Source of the DNA: Janthinobacterium sp. 1_2014MBL_MicDiv
GTDB lineage: Bacteria > Pseudomonadota > Gammaproteobacteria > Burkholderiales > Burkholderiaceae_D
Assembly (NCBI RefSeq): GCF_001865675.1
Contig: NZ_CP011319.1
Span: forward strand, 4,588,001 to 4,652,000
Direction of reading: 5' to 3'
DNA: 64,000 bases
Made by a program: the position numbers and the translations under genes. Below are positions 24,303-33,088 of the stretch, piece by piece. The notes beneath the pieces were generated by a model. That model was given only the letters and a program-made list of their open reading frames with translations. It did not search any database and was not told the origin of the DNA. Each line of letters starts with the position of its first letter. Positions within the stretch are counted from its first letter, which is position 1.

Positions 24303-26195
24303 TCAAGCGTTGGCGCGCGCCTCGATCTGTTCCCATTTTTCCAGCGCTTCGAGCAGTTCGCTTTCGATCTCGGCCACGCGCGCGTTCAGGCGCTTGCCCT
24401 CGGCCGGCGTCTTCTTGTAGAAGTCGGGATGCGACAGCTCGGCGGCCAGCACCGATTGCTCGTCTTCCAGCTTGGCGATCAGCTTGGGCAATTCCTCGAG
24501 CTCGCGCTGCTCCTTGTAGCTGAGCTTTTTCTGCTTGGCGGCCGGTGCGGCCGCTTCGGCCTTGACGGCGGGCTTGCTGGCCGGCGCCGTGGCGACCGGC
24601 AAGGTGCGCACGCGCTCCCAGTCCGTATAGCCGCCGACGAATTCGCGCCACTTGCCTTCGCCTTCGGCGACGATGACCTGCGTTACCACGTTATCGAGGA
24701 AGGTACGGTCATGGCTGACGAGGAAGACGGTGCCGGTGTATTCTTCCAGCAACTCTTCCAGCAATTCCAGGGTATCGATATCCAAGTCATTGGTCGGCTC
24801 ATCGAGCACCAGCACGTTGGCCGGCTTGGCGAACAGGCGCGCCAGCAGCAAACGGTTGCGCTCGCCACCGGACAGCGACTTGACGGGCGAACGCGCGCGT
24901 TCCGGGGCGAACAGGAAATCGTTCAGGTAAGTCATCACGTGGCGGCGCTGGCCATTGATCTCGACCCAGTCGCTGCCCGGGGCGATGGTTTCCATCAGGT
25001 TCGCCTCTTCGTTCAGCTGCGTGCGCATCTGGTCGAAATACGCCACCTGCAGCTTGGTGCCCAGGCGGATGGTGCCCGTGTCCGACTGTTCTTCGCCGAG
25101 GATCATCTTCAGCAGGGTGGTCTTGCCGGCGCCGTTGGCGCCGATCAGGCCGACCTTGTCGCCACGCAAGATGGTGGCGCTGAAATCCTTGACGATGACC
25201 TTGTCGCCATAGATCTTCGAGACGTTTTCCAGGTCCGCCACGATCTTGCCCGAGCGTTCGCCAGCCGATACGTCCAGCTTTACCTGGCCCTGCTGTTCGC
25301 GACGCGCATTGCGCGTCAGGCGCAGCGCTTCCAGGCGGCGCACGCGGCCTTCGTCGCGCACGCGGCGCGCCTTGACGCCCTTGCGTATCCATACTTCTTC
25401 CTGCGCCAGGAACTTGTCGAACTTGGCGTTTTCCACTTCCTCGATTTCCAGCTGCTCGGCCTTGCGGGTCTGGTACGCCGTGAAGTTGCCCGGATACGAC
25501 AGCAAGCGACCGCGGTCGAGCTCGATGATGCGCGTGGCAACGTTGTCGAGGAAGGAGCGGTCATGGGTAATGAACAGCACGCTGCCCTTGAAGTCGCGCA
25601 GCAAGCCTTCCAGCCACAGGATGGAAGTGAAATCCAGATGGTTGGTCGGCTCATCGAGCAGCAGCACGTCCGGCGCCGAGACCAGCGCGCGCGCCAGCGC
25701 GACGCGCTTCTGCATCCCGCCCGACAGGGTTTTCATCAGCATGTCGCCCGTCAGGTTCAGACGATCGAGCACGGTTTCCACCTTGTTCGGCAAGCTCCAC
25801 GCATCGGCCGCATCGAGTTTGACCTGGATGTCGTGCATGCGTTCCATCAATTCATCGTCGTTGCCCTGGCCAAACTGGCCCGTCAACGCGTCGTATTCCT
25901 TCAGCCATGCCTGCGATTCGCCCATGCCGGAAGCGACGGCGTCGAACACCGACATCTCCGGATCGAATTGCGGTTCCTGCTCCACGTAGGCGATTTTGAT
26001 GCCTTGCTGCATGACCAACAAGCCGTCATCGAGCTTGAACTTGCCCGAAATAACCTTCAGCAACGAGGATTTCCCCGTGCCGTTGCGGCCGATCAGACCG
26101 ACCCGCTCCGAGGTTTCCAGTGAAAATTCCGCGTAATCGAGCAGCGCGACGTGACCGAACGCAAGTTGCGCCGATGAAAGAGAAATGACAGCCAT
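24303..26195 (-). CDS. uup: ABC-F ATPase, Uup type
   Basis: About 630 residues from MAVISLSSAQLAFGHVALLDYAEF; the longer in-frame extension is not supported. Two ABC cassettes carry P-loops GRNGTGKSSLLK and GANGAGKTTLLK. Their signature motifs are LSGGMQKRVALARAL and LSGGERNRLLLARLF, each followed by a Walker B with LLDEPTNHLD or VLDEPTNDLD. The linker between them is the ABC-F P-site tRNA interaction region. The C-terminal ~75 residues form an antiparallel coiled coil (YKEQRELEELPKLIAKLEDEQ), the DNA-binding/ribosome-interacting tail typical of Uup. It is cytoplasmic, with roles in translation and transposon-excision suppression in relatives. It is unlinked in function to the EPS genes. Confidence 0.92.
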   Translation of the reverse strand: MAVISLSSAQLAFGHVALLDYAEFSLETSERVGLIGRNGTGKSSLLKVISGKFKLDDGLLVMQQGIKIAYVEQEPQFDPEMSVFDAVASGMGESQAWLKEYDALTGQFGQGNDDELMERMHDIQVKLDAADAWSLPNKVETVLDRLNLTGDMLMKTLSGGMQKRVALARALVSAPDVLLLDEPTNHLDFTSILWLEGLLRDFKGSVLFITHDRSFLDNVATRIIELDRGRLLSYPGNFTAYQTRKAEQLEIEEVENAKFDKFLAQEEVWIRKGVKARRVRDEGRVRRLEALRLTRNARREQQGQVKLDVSAGERSGKIVADLENVSKIYGDKVIVKDFSATILRGDKVGLIGANGAGKTTLLKMILGEEQSDTGTIRLGTKLQVAYFDQMRTQLNEEANLMETIAPGSDWVEINGQRRHVMTYLNDFLFAPERARSPVKSLSGGERNRLLLARLFAKPANVLVLDEPTNDLDIDTLELLEELLEEYTGTVFLVSHDRTFLDNVVTQVIVAEGEGKWREFVGGYTDWERVRTLPVATAPASKPAVKAEAAAPAAKQKKLSYKEQRELEELPKLIAKLEDEQSVLAAELSHPDFYKKTPAEGKRLNARVAEIESELLEALEKWEQIEARANA

Positions 26196-26366
26196 AATGA
26201 GTAAGAGTGCTCGGGCGCCGTTACCTGCACACCGCATGGTGCGCAAAACAGCCGCCGATTGGATGAATGAAGCACGCATTGTACCGATAACTCGGACTTC
26301 AATCGCCATCGACCGGTAACTACGCCTGGATGATCACAGGCTGCCGACGCGCGTTGCGTGGAAACG

Positions 26367-26441
26367 TGGTGTCGCCAGCAGGAATCGAACCTGCATTTAA
26401 GTCTTAGGAGGACCTTGTACTATCCATTGTACGATGGCGAC
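26367..26441 (-). tRNA. tRNA-Arg (CCU)
   Basis: A 75-nt cloverleaf including encoded CCA. The acceptor stem is GTCGCCA/TGGCGAC. The anticodon stem AGGTC/GACTT encloses the loop CTCCTAA with anticodon CCT. The T-arm carries GGTTCGATTCC. It reads the rare arginine codon AGG. It is a single gene between uup and the O-acetylation pair, with a TATAAT box 12 bp upstream. Confidence 0.95.
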
Positions 26442-26453
26442 ACGCGCAGCGGC

Positions 26454-26493
26454 ATTATACAGGGTGGCGCGCGCCATGGACATAGCGCGCGCC
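26454..26493 (-). promoter_or_regulatory. tRNA-Arg promoter overlapping a GC hairpin
   Basis: TATAAT (minus; plus 26454-26459) is 17 bp from TGTCCA (plus 26477-26482), a moderate -35. The 9-bp stem GGCGCGCGC/GCGCGCGCC (26466-26474, 26485-26493) lies over the spacer and could terminate transcription from the upstream SGNH gene (stop at 26538). Confidence 0.55.
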
Positions 26494-26537
26494 GGTGCGC
26501 GATGGAAAATCCGCCTGGCGCGGTGCAGCGCTCCGCG

Positions 26538-27560
26538 CTATGGCTGCCGGGCCGGCAACAGCACGGGCAAGACATGCTGCGCGGCCAGGCCATGCGCCAC
26601 CTTGTTCCAGTGCCCATCCATCGGCAGGAAATCGAGCCGCTCGGCGCGCTGGCGCCAATGTTCCTCGAACACGGGCTGCATGTCGACCACGATGTGGCCA
26701 TGTTGCCGGGCCTGCGCCATGAACACCTGGCGGTCGTCGCCATGCCACGACGGCTTGCCCTTTTTCGGCTCGTACAAGGTGTTGCGCTCGCCATCGACGA
26801 CAAAGACCACTTGCCTGTCGGCGGCGCCCGGCACCGCCTTGAGCTGCGCAAAATAGTAGGCCAGCATCTGGTCGCGCGCCGCCGGCGCGGCATCGCCGCC
26901 CCCTGGTGCGGGAGCTTCGCGCCGCAGCGACGAGATCCAGTCCGGCAGCTTCAGGTTGTAATAGGTATAGCGCACGAGGGCCGAGTGCGCGAGCCAGCGC
27001 TTGAGCTTTGATTCGGCATAGTCGACGTGGACCGTCCGCACGCCATCGGGACCGGCCACGAACTGGCTGTGGCTGCGCGGCGCGGGCAACAGCAGGTTGT
27101 TCAGATTGCCCGAATCGATCAGCACGACCACGTTGCGCGGATGCAGGCGCGGCGCGTAGTGGCGCAGCATCTCGAGCGTATCGGCCAGGCCGTTGCCCGA
27201 GCTGGCGGCCGACACCACGGCGCCGCCCAGCATGCGATCCAGTTCCCCCTGCAGGGTGTCCGGGTAGTCGAGCATCAGGCTTTCGACGAAGCTGTCGCCC
27301 AGCACCAGCACGGCGGCATCGGCCTTGAACTCGGCGGAATTGGCAAACCCCTGCCCGTTGGTGACGCCGCGGCGCGCATTCGACAATGCCCAGCCATGGG
27401 AATACACATACTCCTGCCGGGGCAGGTAGCGGCTGAGCGGCATGCTGGCGCTGCTTTGCTCGAGGCGCAGGCCGGACGACACCGGCAGGCACTGCAACAC
27501 GGCCTCGAGCACCAGCGCCATCAGCAGCACACCGATTCCTATCGTAATGGATGAACGCAT
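26538..27560 (-). CDS. SGNH/AlgX-like periplasmic protein of an O-acetylation pair
   Basis: 340 residues with an N-terminal signal anchor (ITIGIGVLLMALVLEAVLQ). Motifs of the SGNH hydrolase/acetyltransferase fold are present: VLVLGDSFVESLML (Ser nucleophile in GDSF) near residue 90 and the C-terminal DGHWNKVAH (Asp/His pair) near residue 315. Such proteins complete O-acetylation by moving acetyl groups delivered by an MBOAT partner to polysaccharide in the periplasm. The MBOAT gene ends six bases upstream, so the pair is an operon. The natural target is the EPS made by genes 1-24,150, though this is inferred from proximity only. Confidence 0.83.
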   Translation of the reverse strand: MRSSITIGIGVLLMALVLEAVLQCLPVSSGLRLEQSSASMPLSRYLPRQEYVYSHGWALSNARRGVTNGQGFANSAEFKADAAVLVLGDSFVESLMLDYPDTLQGELDRMLGGAVVSAASSGNGLADTLEMLRHYAPRLHPRNVVVLIDSGNLNNLLLPAPRSHSQFVAGPDGVRTVHVDYAESKLKRWLAHSALVRYTYYNLKLPDWISSLRREAPAPGGGDAAPAARDQMLAYYFAQLKAVPGAADRQVVFVVDGERNTLYEPKKGKPSWHGDDRQVFMAQARQHGHIVVDMQPVFEEHWRQRAERLDFLPMDGHWNKVAHGLAAQHVLPVLLPARQP

Positions 27561-27566
27561 GATGAT

Positions 27567-29039
27567 TTAAAAGTTAAAGTACAGAAATTCGGATACGCCG
27601 CGGGTCTCGCTGATCGACAGCAGGAACAGGCACAGCAACAACAAGGCGCCCAGCAACAGGTTGCCGCGCCGGCCTTCCAGGCGGCTTTCCTGCTCCAGGC
27701 GCAAGCCACGGCCCAGCAGCTCATAGGCATTCGGCAAAAAGAACGCGATCGCGGCGCAGGCGCCCAGCCACCCCAGGCAGCTGCCGAGCTCCATGATGCG
27801 GTTCATGCCCAGCACGGTCTCGCGCATGGCCGGCGTCAGGGTGCCGCCCCACATCGCATGCAGCACGTCCAGCGCCACGCCCACGGACGTGGCGCGGAAG
27901 AAGACCCAGGCCACGACCACGGCCAGGAAGGTGGCGCACGCGCCGCCCAGGCGCAGCGCCCAGTTGCTGCGCCCGCCCAGCACATGGCGCAAGGCATGGT
28001 TAATGATCAGATAAATACCATGCAACATTCCCCACAGCAAGAACGTCCAGTTGGCGCCATGCCACAGTCCGCCCAGCAGCATCGTCAGCAGCAGATTGCG
28101 GTAGCGCAGGAATGCGCTCTTGCGATTGCCGCCCAGCGGAATGTACAGGTAGTCGCGCAGGAAATTGGACAGCGTGATATGCCAGCGGCGCCAGAAATCG
28201 ATGATGGACGCCGCCTTGTACGGCGAGTTGAAATTGATGGGCAAGACGATGCCGAACATATACGACAGGCCATAGGCCATGTCGGAATACGCCGAAAAGT
28301 CGAAATACAGCTGGAAGGTATAGGCCAGCGCGCCGGCCCAGGCTTCGAGCATGCTCAGGTGCTGATGGTGCAGGTCGAAGACCGGCCCCACGAAGCGGGC
28401 CACACCATCGGCCAGGACGACCTTCTTGAACAGGCCGATGGTAAAGAAACTCAGGCCCACCACCAGCCGTCCGCGGTGCGGGACATGCCGGGCCGGCTCC
28501 GAGAACTGCGGCATCATCTCCTTGTGATGCAGGATGGGGCCGGCAATCAGGTGCGGAAAATACGTAACGAACAAGCCGTAGCTTTCAGGCTGATAATCCT
28601 TGACCTTGCCGGCGTGGCAATCGACGAGATAGGCGATTTGCGTGAAGGTGAAGAAGGAAATGCCGATGGGCAAGGTAATCCCGATGGGCTCGATGGGCGC
28701 TCCCGTGAGCGCGGCGATATTACTCAGCAGGAAGTCAAAATACTTGAAAAACACGAGCAGGGACAGATTGAAGACGAGGCCGCCAATCAGCCACAGCTTG
28801 GCCTGGCGCAGCCTGCCCTGGCCATGGTGCAGCGAAATGCTGCGCCCGACGGCAAAGTTGGTGCAGATGGACAGGGCCAGCAAAGGCAGGAAGGCGATAT
28901 CCCAGTAACAATAGAATGCCACCGAGGCCAGCAATAGAAAAATGATGGACAGGCGCAACGAATAGCGTGACAGGACAAAGTAGCCCAGCAGCGCCAGCGG
29001 CAGGAAAACGAGGAAAAATGAAAAGGTATTAAATAACAC
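27567..29039 (-). CDS. MBOAT-family O-acyltransferase (AlgI/DltB/PatA-like)
   Basis: 490 residues with about eleven hydrophobic helices. It starts MLFNTFSFFLVFLPLALLGYFVL, the typical MBOAT start. The conserved WRRWHITLSNFLRDYLYIPLGGN motif lies about residues 250-275. LGGLWHGANWTFLLWGMLHG carries the invariant catalytic-region histidine near residue 310. These proteins pass acyl groups, usually acetyl, across the inner membrane to a periplasmic partner, here the SGNH protein six bases downstream. It probably modifies cell-surface or exopolysaccharide. It is separated from the EPS operon by uup and a tRNA. Confidence 0.92.
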   Translation of the reverse strand: MLFNTFSFFLVFLPLALLGYFVLSRYSLRLSIIFLLLASVAFYCYWDIAFLPLLALSICTNFAVGRSISLHHGQGRLRQAKLWLIGGLVFNLSLLVFFKYFDFLLSNIAALTGAPIEPIGITLPIGISFFTFTQIAYLVDCHAGKVKDYQPESYGLFVTYFPHLIAGPILHHKEMMPQFSEPARHVPHRGRLVVGLSFFTIGLFKKVVLADGVARFVGPVFDLHHQHLSMLEAWAGALAYTFQLYFDFSAYSDMAYGLSYMFGIVLPINFNSPYKAASIIDFWRRWHITLSNFLRDYLYIPLGGNRKSAFLRYRNLLLTMLLGGLWHGANWTFLLWGMLHGIYLIINHALRHVLGGRSNWALRLGGACATFLAVVVAWVFFRATSVGVALDVLHAMWGGTLTPAMRETVLGMNRIMELGSCLGWLGACAAIAFFLPNAYELLGRGLRLEQESRLEGRRGNLLLGALLLLCLFLLSISETRGVSEFLYFNF

Positions 29040-29237
29040 TACAAGATCCCAAGCGTGGGTGGTTGTTCATACGACAGCATCCAGCCCAGGAGACTAGCGA
29101 TGAGCTGATGACCATCAAACATTTTTCCGGCGATGCAGGTGCGGCGCGATGGACGCCATGCCGGACGCGGCAGGCGACATGGCGCGCCGCTCCAGCGGCA
29201 CGCGCAAGCGTACCCGATATCAGCGCGACTGCCGCAT

Positions 29238-29981
29238 TCAGGTGCGGGCGCGCAAGCTTGTCCGCTGCTGGCGCACATGCATGCCAGCCAGCAAGATCAA
29301 CCCCGCCAGCAGCACGCCATAGGTGGCCGGTTCCGGCACCGCGCTGATGGTAAACACCTGGATCGCGCCATACGTGATGTTCGGGTTCGTGAAACTGGAA
29401 CCATCGATCAGGCTGATGCCGCTCGCCGGTTGCCCATGGTAATTATAGGTGTACAGGGAGGAATAGCCGCCATGCGTCAAGTCCTGCGGCACATACAGGT
29501 CATGGCCGACGCCAAAGGTGGGGCCATAGTCGTGCTTGTTGTACGTCTGGCCGCTGCCGATGCCATCGCCGCTGAAATACTGCTTCAGTTGCGGCAGCAT
29601 GAAGCCCGCCGTCAGGTTGAACAGGAAACCCGTGCGCTGGCTGTCCTCCATGGTCACATGCATGCCATCGGTGGAACTCCAGCTTTGCGGATTGTAGCCA
29701 CCGACGAGCCAGGTTTGCCCCGAGGCATTCGTCGCTTCCATGATGGAAAAGGTCCGCCCCTTGCCATCGGATGCCTTGTGAAAATCGAGCGAAGTGTCGC
29801 CCGTCGCCTTGCTGTAGACATTCGTCAGCGCCAGGCGGCCCTCGCCGAGCCAGGTTTCCAGCTGCGCCTGATAGCCGGGAGAGAGTAGTGACGTACCGGA
29901 TCCGGCCTGGGCACCCAGGCAAACACCCATGCCGGCCACGGCCAGCACCACGCTTCTTGCTGCTCTGAAATTATTGTGCAT
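29238..29981 (-). CDS. PEP-CTERM sorting domain protein
   Basis: 247 residues. The signal peptide is residues 1-26 (VVLAVAGMGVCLGAQA) and a good ribosome site (GAGG, six bases before ATG) supports the start. The body is Gly/Ser/Thr-rich with no catalytic domain recognised. The C-terminus is the complete tripartite signal: VPEPATYGV, then hydrophobic LLAGLILLAGM, then the basic RQQRTSLRART. It is the only PEP-CTERM protein in the window and a candidate substrate for the exosortase at 15019-15924. The subtype match is untested, since these tails are usually processed by XrtA. It is transcribed alone, 198 bp before the MBOAT gene. Confidence 0.88.
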   Translation of the reverse strand: MHNNFRAARSVVLAVAGMGVCLGAQAGSGTSLLSPGYQAQLETWLGEGRLALTNVYSKATGDTSLDFHKASDGKGRTFSIMEATNASGQTWLVGGYNPQSWSSTDGMHVTMEDSQRTGFLFNLTAGFMLPQLKQYFSGDGIGSGQTYNKHDYGPTFGVGHDLYVPQDLTHGGYSSLYTYNYHGQPASGISLIDGSSFTNPNITYGAIQVFTISAVPEPATYGVLLAGLILLAGMHVRQQRTSLRART

Positions 29982-30007
29982 CCTCTACCTCGACTGTCAG
30001 TATTTAA

Positions 30008-30027
30008 AACCGGCGTATTTTCCGGTT
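30008..30027. promoter_or_regulatory. inverted repeat upstream of PEP-CTERM gene
   Basis: AACCGG-N8-CCGGTT, a perfect inverted repeat 27-46 bp before the start codon, in an otherwise AT-rich region. It could be an operator or a hairpin in the 5' leader. No sigma54-type -24/-12 site was found nearby. Confidence 0.4.
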
Positions 30028-30103
30028 GCCAAATATAACACGATAGATAATGTTTTTATATTTATTATTTAGATGCTAGTACGCAATATTTCATAGCAGA
30101 AAT

Positions 30104-30496
30104 TCAGCCCGGCACCACCGCCGTCACTTCGATCTCGACGCGCGCCCTGTCCTCGATCAGGCCGGCCACCTGCACCGCCGTCATGGCGGGGAAATGCTTG
30201 CCGATGAGCTCACGGTAGGCGATGCCGATCTGTGGATATGCCGCCACATATTCCTGCTTGTCCAGCACATACCAGTTCATGCGCACGATATGTTCCGGCA
30301 AGGCGCCCGCCTCGGCCAGCACGGCGACGACGTTCTGCAGCGCCTGGCGCACCTGGCCCGCGAAGTCATCCGTATGGAACTGGCCCTGCGCATCCCAGCC
30401 TATCATGCCGCTCACGTACACGCTGCGTCCGCTGGCCGCCACGCCATTCGCATAGCCGCGCGGTCTTGCCCATCCGGGCGGTTGTAACACTTGCAT
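30104..30496 (-). CDS. RidA-family enamine/imine deaminase
   Basis: 130 residues from the ATG at 30496, which has AGGA eight bases upstream; an ATG seven codons earlier overlaps the previous stop. RidA signatures are SVYVSGMIGWDAQGQ, FAGQVRQALQNVVAVLAEAGAL and VQVAGLIEDRARVEIEVTAVVPG. The usual catalytic Arg region is present as DRARVEIE. RidA enzymes hydrolyse reactive enamines and imines with release of ammonia. It is the last gene of the aromatic-acid operon. An enamine-hydrolysing enzyme fits a 2-aminobenzoyl-CoA pathway, in which the ring-hydroxylated and reduced product is an aminocyclohexenone-type CoA ester. The substrate is inferred, not shown. Confidence 0.87.
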   Translation of the reverse strand: MQVLQPPGWARPRGYANGVAASGRSVYVSGMIGWDAQGQFHTDDFAGQVRQALQNVVAVLAEAGALPEHIVRMNWYVLDKQEYVAAYPQIGIAYRELIGKHFPAMTAVQVAGLIEDRARVEIEVTAVVPG

Positions 30497-30513
30497 AGGA
30501 TTTTCCTCGTTGT

Positions 30514-31674
30514 TCATGCGTGGCCCGCCTCGCGCAGCAACTCGCGCGCGATGATCAGCTGCTGTACCTCGCTGGCCCCTTCGTAGATGCGCAGCGCGCG
30601 GATTTCCCGGTACAGGCGTTCGACCGGGTGCTCGCTGACCACGCCCAGGCCGCCAAACAGCTGCACGGCTGCGTCGATCACCTGCTGCGCCGTCTCGGTG
30701 GCCGTCAGCTTGGCCATGGCCGCCTCTTTCGTCACCTTGCGGCCCTGGTCGCGCTGCCAGGCGGCGCGGTAGGTCAGCAGGGCAGCCGCGTCGATGCCGG
30801 TCGCCATCTGCGCCAGCTTGGCCTGCGTCAGCTGGAAATCGGCCAGGGTCTGGCCAAACATCTGGCGCGCCGTGGCATGGCGCAGCGCTTCGTCGAAGGC
30901 GCGCCGCGCAAAGCCCAGCGCGGCGGCGGCGACCGAGGTGCGAAACACGTCGAGCGTGGCCATCGCCACCTTGAAGCCCTGCCCCGCCTCGCCCAGGCGC
31001 TGCGACACGGGCACGCGGCAATTGGCAAAGCGCAGGCGCGCCAGCGGGTGCGGCGCGATGACGGCGATGCGCTCGGCGATCTCGAGTCCGGGATTGTCGG
31101 CGTCGACGATGAAGGCGCTGATGCCGCGCGCCCCCGGCGCCTCGCCCGTGCGCGCGAAGACCACGTAAAAGTTGGCGATGCCGCCATTCGAGATCCACGT
31201 CTTTTCGCCATCGAGCACGTAATCGTCGCCGTCGCGCCGCGCCGCGCACGCCATGGCCGCCACGTCGGAACCGGCCTGCGGCTCGGACAGGGCAAACGCG
31301 GCGATGCGCTTGCCGCTGGCCACGTCCGGCAGGTAGCGCGCCTTGTTTTCCGCGCTGCCGAACAGGCCGATGGCGCCCGAACCCAGGCCCTGCATGGCAA
31401 AGGCGAAATCGGCCAGGCCATTGTGGCGCGCCAGGGTTTCGCGGATCAGGCAAATGGCGCGCGTGTCGATCTGGCCATCGGCGCCCGTGGCATGCGCGAG
31501 CCAGCCGCCCTGCCCCAGTTGCGCCACCAGCGCGCGGCAAGCCGCATCGACATCGCCGCCATGCGCATCGTCCAGGTGCCGCGTCGCCCAGGCATCGAGC
31601 TGGCGCTCAAGCTCCGCATGGCGCGCCTCGAAGAATGGCCAGTCCAGGTAAGTGGTGTCGCGTGTCTTTTCCAT
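30514..31674 (-). CDS. acyl-CoA dehydrogenase
   Basis: 386 residues starting MEKTRDTTYLDWPFFE, two bases after the enoyl-CoA hydratase stop. ACAD signatures are FALSEPQAGSDVAAM (FAD/substrate loop) near residue 130 and the C-terminal QLFGGLGVVSEHPVERLYREIRALRIYEGASEVQQLIIARELL with the catalytic-region Glu of REIRAL/IYEGASE. It is an FAD enzyme oxidising an alicyclic or branched acyl-CoA. In this operon it probably acts on the ring-reduced CoA thioester downstream of the monooxygenase/reductase. Confidence 0.9.
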   Translation of the reverse strand: MEKTRDTTYLDWPFFEARHAELERQLDAWATRHLDDAHGGDVDAACRALVAQLGQGGWLAHATGADGQIDTRAICLIRETLARHNGLADFAFAMQGLGSGAIGLFGSAENKARYLPDVASGKRIAAFALSEPQAGSDVAAMACAARRDGDDYVLDGEKTWISNGGIANFYVVFARTGEAPGARGISAFIVDADNPGLEIAERIAVIAPHPLARLRFANCRVPVSQRLGEAGQGFKVAMATLDVFRTSVAAAALGFARRAFDEALRHATARQMFGQTLADFQLTQAKLAQMATGIDAAALLTYRAAWQRDQGRKVTKEAAMAKLTATETAQQVIDAAVQLFGGLGVVSEHPVERLYREIRALRIYEGASEVQQLIIARELLREAGHA

Positions 31675-31676
31675 GC

Positions 31677-32531
31677 TCAATCGCCCTCGAACTGCGGTTG
31701 TTCCTTCGCCACGAAGGCGTGATAGGCACGGTGGAAATCGTTGGTGGCCATGCAAATGGCCTGCGCCTGCGCTTCCGCCTCGATGGCTTCGTCGACGCCC
31801 ATGCTCCACTCCTGCTGCAGCATTTTCTTCGTCATGCCGTGCGCGAAGGTGGGGCCGCCGGCCAGGCCGGCGGCGAACAGGCGCGCCGCCTCGAGCAATT
31901 CCTCCGGCTCGGCCAGGCGGTTGAAAAAGCCCCAGCGTTCCGCCTCGGCCCCCGCCATCGAACGGCCCGTGTACAGCAGTTCGGCGGCGCGGCCCTGGCC
32001 GATCACGCGCGGCAGCAAGGCGCAGGCGCCCATGTCGCAGCCGGCCAGGCCGACGCGGGTAAACAGAAAGGCCGTCTTGCTGCGCGCCGTGCCGATGCGG
32101 ATGTCGGAAGCCAGCGCCAGCATGGCGCCGGCGCCGGCGCAAATGCCGTCGATGGCCGCGATGACGGGCTGCGGACAGGCGCGCATGGCTTTCACCACGT
32201 CGCCCGTCATGCGCGTAAAGGCCAGCAGGCCGGGCATGTCGAGCTGCGTCAGGGGCCCGATGATGTCGTGCACATCGCCGCCCGAACAGAAATTACCGCC
32301 GCTGCCGGCGATCACGACGGCCTTGACGTCGTCGGCGTAGGCCAGCGCGCGGAACAGCTCGCGCAGCTCGGCGTAGGAATCGAAGGTCAGCGGATTCTTG
32401 CGCTCGGGCCGGTGCAGGGTCAAGGTGGCGACGCCGGCATCGACGGTGAACAGGAAATGCCGCGCGGCGTAGCTGGCCAGGCTGGCGCGGTTGCCAGGCA
32501 GTGCTTGCGGCTGGCCGGGAAGATGGCGCAT
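31677..32531 (-). CDS. enoyl-CoA hydratase/isomerase family protein
   Basis: 284 residues. The crotonase fold is seen in VATLTLHRPERKNPLTFDSYAELRELF, IAGSGGNFCSGGDVHDIIG (oxyanion loop) near residue 100 and AIDGICAGAGAMLALASDIRIGTARSKTAFLFTRVGLAGCDMG. The acidic position of the catalytic pair is not the standard Glu-Glu, so hydratase versus ring hydrolase/isomerase activity is open. It should work on the CoA-bound ring or ring-opened product. It sits between MarR and acyl-CoA dehydrogenase with short gaps (21 and 2 bp). Confidence 0.88.
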   Translation of the reverse strand: MRHLPGQPQALPGNRASLASYAARHFLFTVDAGVATLTLHRPERKNPLTFDSYAELRELFRALAYADDVKAVVIAGSGGNFCSGGDVHDIIGPLTQLDMPGLLAFTRMTGDVVKAMRACPQPVIAAIDGICAGAGAMLALASDIRIGTARSKTAFLFTRVGLAGCDMGACALLPRVIGQGRAAELLYTGRSMAGAEAERWGFFNRLAEPEELLEAARLFAAGLAGGPTFAHGMTKKMLQQEWSMGVDEAIEAEAQAQAICMATNDFHRAYHAFVAKEQPQFEGD

Positions 32532-32552
32532 GGTGCTTCCTTTATCGTTGGA

Positions 32553-33083
32553 TTACTTGTCTATCGTGTCGTTCAGCTGCTGCTTCATCTGCGACAGCAG
32601 GTCGATCAGTTGCGTCTTGTCGTCCGGCGTGACGCCTTGCAGCAGTTCGGCGATCCAGCCTTCGTGCACGCGCGCCATCTCGTCGAAGGCGCGCCGGCCG
32701 GCCGGCGTCAGCTTGACGCTGTACGAGCGCCGGTCCTTCGGATCGACCACGCGCACCACCAGCTTTTCCTGCTCCAGCTGGTCGGTGATGCCCGTGATAT
32801 TGCCTCCGGTGACCATCATGCGCCGGGACAGCTCGCCCATGCGCAAGCCATCGGGAAAGCGCTCGAGCTGCGCCATCAAATCGAAGCGGGGCAAGGTGAT
32901 GCCAAAGCTGGCGCGCAGGCGCGTGCGCACCTCGTTTTCGATTTTCACCGTGCACGACAGCATGCGCAGCCACAGCTTGAGCGACTGGTGGTGGTCCTGC
33001 GTCAGGCGGCTGGCCAGGTCCAGCACGGGTTCGGCCGCGTCGCCATCGCTTGCGGCATCAAGTTCTTTATTCATCATATCCAT
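32553..33083 (-). CDS. MarR-family transcriptional regulator
   Basis: About 176 residues (start at 33083, six bases after the SDR stop; ATGs at 33077 and 33074 are also possible). The winged-helix core is ITLPRFDLMAQLERFPDGLRMGELSRRMMVTGGNITGITDQLEQEKLVVRVVDPKDRRSYSVKLTPAGRRAF, with the DxRS wing motif as DRRSYSVKLT. MarR proteins of CoA-dependent aromatic pathways often bind the CoA thioester and derepress their own operon. Here the regulator is inside the operon. The 20-bp palindrome at 37923-37942 is its likely operator. Confidence 0.9.
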   Translation of the reverse strand: MDMMNKELDAASDGDAAEPVLDLASRLTQDHHQSLKLWLRMLSCTVKIENEVRTRLRASFGITLPRFDLMAQLERFPDGLRMGELSRRMMVTGGNITGITDQLEQEKLVVRVVDPKDRRSYSVKLTPAGRRAFDEMARVHEGWIAELLQGVTPDDKTQLIDLLSQMKQQLNDTIDK

Positions 33084-33088
33084 CTTGT

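Noticed and set aside
29982..30103. Sigma54 promoter for the PEP-CTERM gene
   Set aside because: PEP-CTERM genes are often sigma54-dependent, but no GG-N10-GC pair with the expected -24/-12 context was found here.
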